Shown here piece by piece: positions 59,208 through 64,000 of a stretch of 64,000 bases of DNA. The stretch covers positions 4,898,001 through 4,962,000 of the forward strand of contig OY744462.1 of the NCBI GenBank assembly GCA_963556145.1. Reading direction: 5' to 3'. Numbering within the stretch: the first letter of the stretch is position 1; every line of letters starts with the position of its first letter. Both the position numbers and the translations under genes were made by a program. The notes beneath the pieces are model-generated. The model made no database searches. It saw only the letters and a list, made by a program, of their open reading frames with translations, and had not been told where the DNA came from. Source of the DNA: Hygrocybe punicea. Lineage: Eukaryota; Basidiomycota; Agaricomycetes; Agaricales; Hygrophoraceae.

Positions 59208-60140
59208 TCACACTGCAGAGTCAGATACATCTTCGTGGCAACCTGCAGCCGATAGTCTTAGAAACCTAGTACCGACCCTTCGACCCTGTTCCTCCGAATG
59301 AGTTATCCACACAAGAGCTTTGAGCGTGGAATCCGCAGAATTGAGTTCATTCACAAGTGTTTGCTCAACCAACAAGGAAGACTCGGGATCGAGGGCTGAG
59401 GTAGGTTCTGACGGTGACAGTGTCCAATCAGTGGCGACATTCGTCGTGAAATCAGACACTCACCATCCAACAAGAGGATATCAGCCGTATCGAGGCCCAA
59501 AGCAACTGCTAAAACCACCCTTTGGGATTCCCCTCCACTCAATGCAGCCCAGTCCCTGTCCCACAATTCCGGTTCGATTTCCCATCCCTTGGCGATCTCA
59601 ATGGGGTTTTGAATTGTATCGGGGGAAATTGTACCACGCTTATGCTGAGGGAATCTGGCCTTGCGCCCTTTGAAGGAAAGAATGCTGTTTAAAAAGTCGC
59701 GAGGCGTCCCAGGGAGAAGCGAGGGCCGTTGAGGAACATAGAGAATGTGTGTGCGATATAGCGGTACCCCTGTAGGACATTCGTAGGCTTGCAAAGGCGC
59801 CTATCCCAGACAGAACAGAACGCACCATACGAAGTGGGTGGCCTGAATCATTATTGATTTAGCCAGGCTATGAATATAACCGAGCACTGACCTTCCTCGA
59901 TAAAGCATCTGACCGTCGTACAAGTTGAGGTGTGCGAGACATTTCAGCAGCGTCGTCTTCCTGCACAAATGAACAACGCAACGCGCGGGTTTGGACAGCA
60001 AAATCATACCCAGAGCCGCTCTTCCCTTGCAAAACGAGAATATCTCCTTCATTGACAATGAAATTAACATTTGAAAATATCGTTTGGTCTCGTCCTCTCG
60101 TGCAAGATATATTGCAGACTTCAAGCAGAGGTTCTGCCAT
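59208..60140 (-). CDS. Stand-alone ABC transporter ATP-binding subunit
   Basis: Single nucleotide-binding domain without membrane helices. Starts MAEPLLEVCNISCTRGRDQT. Walker A is GKSGSGKTTLLKCLAHL, split by an intron after GSG. The Q-loop region is THILYVPQRPSLLPGTP. The signature motif is LSGGESQRVVLAVAL. Walker B is ADILLLDEPTSALDPESSLL, with the glutamate restored across an intron, and the switch histidine is in WITHSEEQGRR. It resembles the half-size ATPases of the bacterial FetA/YbbL type and plant STAR1, whose partner is an UPF0014 membrane protein; no such partner lies in this window. About 260 residues. Five or so exons argue that it is a resident fungal gene. The start at 60140 is preferred over 60185 because MAEPLLEV matches the fold's first strand. 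Confidence 0.85.
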
Positions 60141-60253
60141 CGGGAAGAGCGAGATGTTGTGGTGCTGGTAACGAAACAAGACCAAAGTTAGGTGTCAAAA
60201 ACACCCTCATCACCGCAACCATCTATCAGGTATTGAATCTTTATATCTAGGAA

Positions 60254-61540
60254 CTATGGTTGTGGAGGCATTCCCATTTCCTCCGGCGTCAAACTCGAGC
60301 TCTCGATCATCACACCAACACCAACTTTGGCGGTGTTCTAGACAAACGGGAAAAGTCTAAACCAGGGTTGAATAACCGGACGACAATAATCAAAACACAC
60401 CTTGAAGTGGTCAATCTCACCCGAAACAAGGAATGCAAATGTTGGTGCAAATCGCTGCTCGAGGAGTGCTGAAACCTTTCCGGTAGAATCCAGTTGTGCC
60501 CTGAATGTGGCCATACGAAGATCATACTTGGCACCAAGTGTTGCAATAGCATCCCTCCGAGCTGGCACAGCAATGAGCTGTAAGTCTGCCGCCACCTCCA
60601 CCTTCTCGCTCAGTTTCTGCCAGTACGTAGCCTGTACAACTCCGATAGGCTGGATTTGTGCAGTCGCGATCCAGTTCTTGTCGGAGCCGGTGAGTTTTGC
60701 GAGATATGACGCGCTGATTTCGGACATGCCTGGACTTGGACGTTGGAAAAGTAGCTCGAAACCAAGGGCGACATTTTTTGTGAATGACTGAAGGTAGTTG
60801 CCAATAAAGATGCCGGTAAAATCGGTAGGCCACGGGTTAAGGGCTTTTGCGTTGAGGCTGTAGTCTTGGCCTTGATAGTCGTGTTCCATTTGGATCATAT
60901 TATGTCCCGCCTGAGACGAGAGCTTGATGCAAAGGGTGAGCGTGGAGGTCACCAAGACGGCGAGCGAGATGAACATGCCTGTGCCTGCACTTTCGTTATA
61001 TTACTTGTTGTCCATGCTTGATTCACACGTGCATTCACATTTCCCTCATGATCGATTCCTCCTTGCAGATAGAGCTATGGAACGGAAGACGTCAATTCAA
61101 GTAGGTTTGACGAGTAAAGTGAGACTTCACGGTTGGGTTCACGAATACGGCGGCAAAGTTGTAGGAAGGAGGAGCAGCTTGAGAACCTAAAGCAAAGGAA
61201 TGGGTGACCTGAAAGGCAGGATTCATTGACAGGGTTTTGGTTAGGTCTGCTCTGCCACCGTCGAAAGCAAAGTTCGTCAAGTGTGTGGCTAAAGTAAAAA
61301 GAATGGTGAGCCTCTCAATGACAGTAAGTGTTTTTATTTCGTACTTTTGACCTCCTTTTGAAGATTCTCAACAGTGCCAGGGTTGGGTAAACCGAGATCT
61401 GTCCGCCATTGCGAGAAGCGATGGTAGACGTTGGAGATTGGGGAGAAGGGGAGGAAAAATGACGATTTTTTGGGTACAGGCATCGGAGCAGAATAAGGAT
61501 CGACAAGACCACTTTTTTCTGACAACGAGGTGGACGCCAT
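60254..61540 (-). CDS. TOM40: Mitochondrial outer-membrane import channel TOM40
   Basis: Beta-barrel pore of the TOM complex, the main entry for nuclear-encoded mitochondrial proteins. Starts MASTSLSEKSGLVDPY. The porin-like domain begins with NVYHRFSQWRTDLGLPNPGT, then THLTNFAFDGGRADLTKTLS, NPAFQVTHSFALGSQ, HNMIQMEHDYQGQDYSLNAK, AKALNPWPTDFTGIFIGNYL, QSFTKNVALGFELLFQRPSP and ATLGAKYDLRMATFRAQLDS. The end is EQRFAPTFAFLVSGEIDHFK, then the short last exon NTAKVGVGVMIESSSLTPEE with a tail GMPPQP. About 350 residues. Upstream ATGs in the first exon's frame exist but precede no conserved sequence. Confidence 0.92.
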
Positions 61541-61842
61541 GGCTGCGTGCGCGTAGTACTGAAAGCCTTGACAGGCAGTTGGCGAATTGGCGGGATCGCA
61601 CAATCAAAGGAAAGTAGCAACCAAATATTGCCAAACTTGGTCCGCTTTGGCAATGAAGCAACATTTGAAGCAATTTAATCTTTCTATAGAACAAAATACA
61701 ACAATGATGGAAGAGCAATGCACAACAGCTACCCGCTGCATGGGGGCGAGCACAAGGATAACGTTAGTAACAGACGAGCAATATTCCGAGGGGCCTAAAG
61801 ATGAAGGTGATACGTGATGCAGCGCAAAACAAGGACCGATGA

Positions 61843-63729
61843 TCATTCAAATATATGACCTTCCTTCTTGGCGATGTCGATACGTGCCGAGACCGCCTCG
61901 ACCATGCGCAGGACAGCGGACATCTTGCCTGACAAGGCATCGTAAACCTCAGCGTTCTGCATACGGAGCATGTCCTCAACCTTTTGGCGCTGCTGGTCGA
62001 CGAGGGGTCGCACTTGTGTGTGAATGGACTCCATAATATGTGCTTTTACGGTTTCCAGTATATATTTCATCGGAATGATTGTAGGGGAAGGCGGAGGTGA
62101 TGGTGGACGGGCGAGATGGGCTGCCAAAGCGGCTGTGAGTGCGGCCATCTCCTTCCTGTGATTTTCCTGCTGCTCTGCGCAAGCCTTGAGTCTTTGTTCG
62201 ATCTATGAGAGGCAGGATCCAAATCCAGTCGAGAAACAGCCGGGAAATGAAGTGAGGTTGCTCACCGTGGCAAATTCAAACCTCAACTGCTCGATCACTG
62301 GTTTCAGATTCTCCATTTCACCCTCATGCGAGCTAGATTGCACAATCAATTTAGCGACATCCTCAGCCAGCTCCCTGATCTCTTTGTCCGCAGTGGAGAT
62401 ACTGTTCTCGATCTCCTGGAATTTGATGTGGTGTTGCGGCAGATTGTCTGTTTCGGGAATTGACAGCTTGACATCAGCGAGCGGGAGCATCGTATGCAGC
62501 TCTTCGATCTTTTCGTTCATCCGTGCATCGATCTCGTCTTCGATATCCCTGTCGTGCTGGGTCATGCTGTTCTCAAATTCAGAAAGCCGGTCTTCAAGGC
62601 CAAGCAGCTTGTCATGCAAATGCTCCAGTTCTTCGGCGGAGGGTGAGGGTGAGTGGGCGCGGCGACTGTGGTCGCCATTGAAAGCGTCCGCATCAGAGAC
62701 ACGGCGTCGTTTCATGGGACGGGGATCTTGCCGTGCCTCCGGACGGGCGTTTTGTTGTGCGACGATTTCATTTAGGGCGCTGTTCATCTCCGTAACGGTG
62801 TCTCTGAGCTCCGTGATGTTGAGCACCAGCTGTCGGTATCCGGCCTCGGCAGCGTGAAGCTCTGGTCTCCTGCCGATCGGCCAGGAATCCGTCTCAGCGA
62901 GCTGCGCGACGGCAGCATCGTGGAGTTCCCTTGCTGTTTGAGATCGGGTCTCGAGGTCGGTGAGTTGTGCTTGCAGCCCAGATTTGTTGTCCTCGGCCAG
63001 GTAAGCGTACCGGGAAGACTGTGTGAGGCGGCGGTATGTTTCCAGTTCAGCGCTGAGTCGGACGTAGTCGGAGTGTGCCTTCGTAGATTCGGATAAAAGC
63101 CTGAAGGGTGCAAGCCCGTCAGAGATAGACAGATAGATAGATTTACGAGCTGTTGTTCCCAGCAAGCCAGAAATGACTTACCTTATTCGCTCATCCCATA
63201 CTTCACATTTCTCCTCGGCAGTGAGCTCTGGCTTCGGTGCAGATGTACGGTCATTTTTGGGCTCTGGCTGAGGCACAGAGGACAAGAAGGAGGGTGCTAC
63301 GGGCAGCGGGGGTGGCGGCTGGAGAGGGACAGCAGTGTTGGGGGGTTTTGGCGTCGCCGGCAGAGGGTGAATGGGATAGGCAGTCATGGTGGGACTGGTG
63401 GGCTCGCCGGCATCCCAGTTCTTATGCCTCCGATCGCGGTCCTCACGTAGCATGGCGGCAGCTTTTCCCTCTGAATGATGACTATTACGTCGCGGAGGCG
63501 AGCGTGAACGTGAGTGGCGAGAACCGGGGCGGGGGCTACTTCGGCGGGGGCGGGGGCTATAGCGGTCTCTGGTGGAGGACTGGTCGAGCAGATAGCTCGG
63601 GGGCGGCTTTGATGGGGGGAGAACGTCCCAGTTGGGGTCGCTGGGGTGGACAAAGCGACAGTCGGGACCCTGGATGCAGCCGCGATCGCCGTTAAGCAGA
63701 CGGCGTGGGCGACCGTCGTCGTCAAAGAG
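61843..63729 (-). CDS. Coiled-coil protein with a zinc-finger-like N-terminus; 5' exon unresolved
   Basis: Not firmly recognised. The first readable exon has LFDDDGRPRRLLNGDRGC-IQGPDCRFVHPSDPNWD, which resembles a CCCH finger (C-x5-C-x3-H) but without a visible first cysteine. It is followed by an arginine/serine patch (RRSSPRPGSRHSRSRSPPRR) and a proline-rich linker. The rest is coiled coil (ELETYRRLTQSSRYAYLAED, LSEFENSMTQHDRDIEDEID, ENLKPVIEQLRFEFATV), broken by a KRRRVSDAD nuclear-type motif. The C-terminus ends RIDIAKKEGHIFE. Roughly 580 residues. The exon begins after an acceptor at 63730-63731 and the initiator must lie upstream. ATG at 63811 is one candidate, but its donor would be weak. 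Likely nuclear RNA-binding, by inference. Confidence 0.6.
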
Positions 63730-63895
63730 CTAGGGTTGGATATTAAGCTTCAGGGCTGAGAGCAGACAACGAAGGACGGACATTGCATCGTCTGTACTTT
63801 CCTGACGGCATGGCCGGATGCAAGTTGAAAATGGATTTCAGGCCCGTGGTATTGTACTGTACGTATACAGGCAAGATGTGAAATTACAAGTCTGG

Positions 63896-64000
63896 CTAGT
63901 CCTCCCACACATTGACAACCTCTGACTCGTGTGTCATGACGGCCACATCCTTACGCACAGGAAATACACGGGGATACACAAACTGGAGTCCATCGCCGTT
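63896..64000 (-). CDS. 3' end of an unrecognised gene at the right edge
   Basis: An open minus-strand frame enters from the right edge and ends at a TAG (63896-63898) with FVYPRVFPVRKDVAVMTHES followed by EVVNVWED. The composition is protein-like and no in-frame stop intervenes, but 34 residues are too few to assign a family. The 5' flank of the coiled-coil gene begins right after it, on the same strand. Confidence 0.5.
   Translation of the reverse strand, partial: NGDGLQFVYPRVFPVRKDVAVMTHESEVVNVWED

Noticed and set aside
59042..59230. 62-codon minus-strand frame across the tRNA
   Set aside because: It is antisense to a tRNA with a complete cloverleaf and Pol III terminator.
62186..62857. 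223-codon plus-strand frame over the coiled-coil gene
   Set aside because: Serine-rich mirror of the glutamate-rich coiled coil on the minus strand.

Overview
The window is a gene-dense stretch of a filamentous basidiomycete nuclear genome, most likely an agaricomycete. The evidence is many short introns (about 50-70 nt, GT-AG, with one GC-AG) inside almost every gene, intergenic gaps often of only 60-400 bp, an intron-containing tRNA gene, and fungal housekeeping families: LAT/MUP1 permease, KRE2/MNT1 mannosyltransferase, SEC16, fungal kinesin-1 with its typical C-terminal tail, and a Plavaka-type (CACTA) transposon. I found no prokaryotic feature and no CRISPR array. Genes were assembled by hand from split reading frames, so start and stop coordinates are stronger than every internal splice site. 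Region by region: 1-3 kb holds, on the minus strand, the 5' part of an ATX1-type copper chaperone and a complete LAT-family amino-acid permease that contains two microexons. 3.2-11.9 kb is one 8,676-bp mobile element with CACAGCG termini and a TA/TATA flanking duplication. It carries an apparently intact 1,040-residue Tnp2/Plavaka transposase and two accessory genes, one resembling DUF6698 and one unassigned coiled-coil protein. It sits between the promoter of the permease and the 3' end of the exosome gene MTR3. 12.1-18.1 kb is an RNA-biology cluster: MTR3 (exosome), an NSRP1-type splicing factor, a CYP33-type RRM protein without a cyclophilin domain, TAF13 (TFIID) with a large low-complexity N-terminus, and a DUF4211 protein. 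18.4-26.7 kb is a giant protein with C1-like zinc fingers that I cannot assign firmly. 26.8-32.7 kb is a membrane and secretory group: DPM2, TRS120 (TRAPPII), VPS55. 32.8-41.6 kb has kinesin-5 and kinesin-1 on either side of the elongation factor ELOF1. 42.6-45.7 kb is a Pumilio RNA-binding protein. 46.2-58.9 kb is again secretory: SEC16, OST3/6, PIK1 phosphatidylinositol 4-kinase and a GT15 mannosyltransferase. 59.1-64 kb has tRNA-Ile(UAU), a lone ABC ATPase, TOM40, a zinc-finger-like coiled-coil protein, and the 3' end of an unrecognised gene at the right edge. Functionally, TRS120, VPS55, SEC16, PIK1, OST3, DPM2 and MNT1 all act in ER/Golgi traffic or protein glycosylation. I take their proximity as ordinary gene-dense housekeeping synteny and have no evidence that they form a co-regulated cluster. 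The least ordinary part is the transposon and its two passenger genes.
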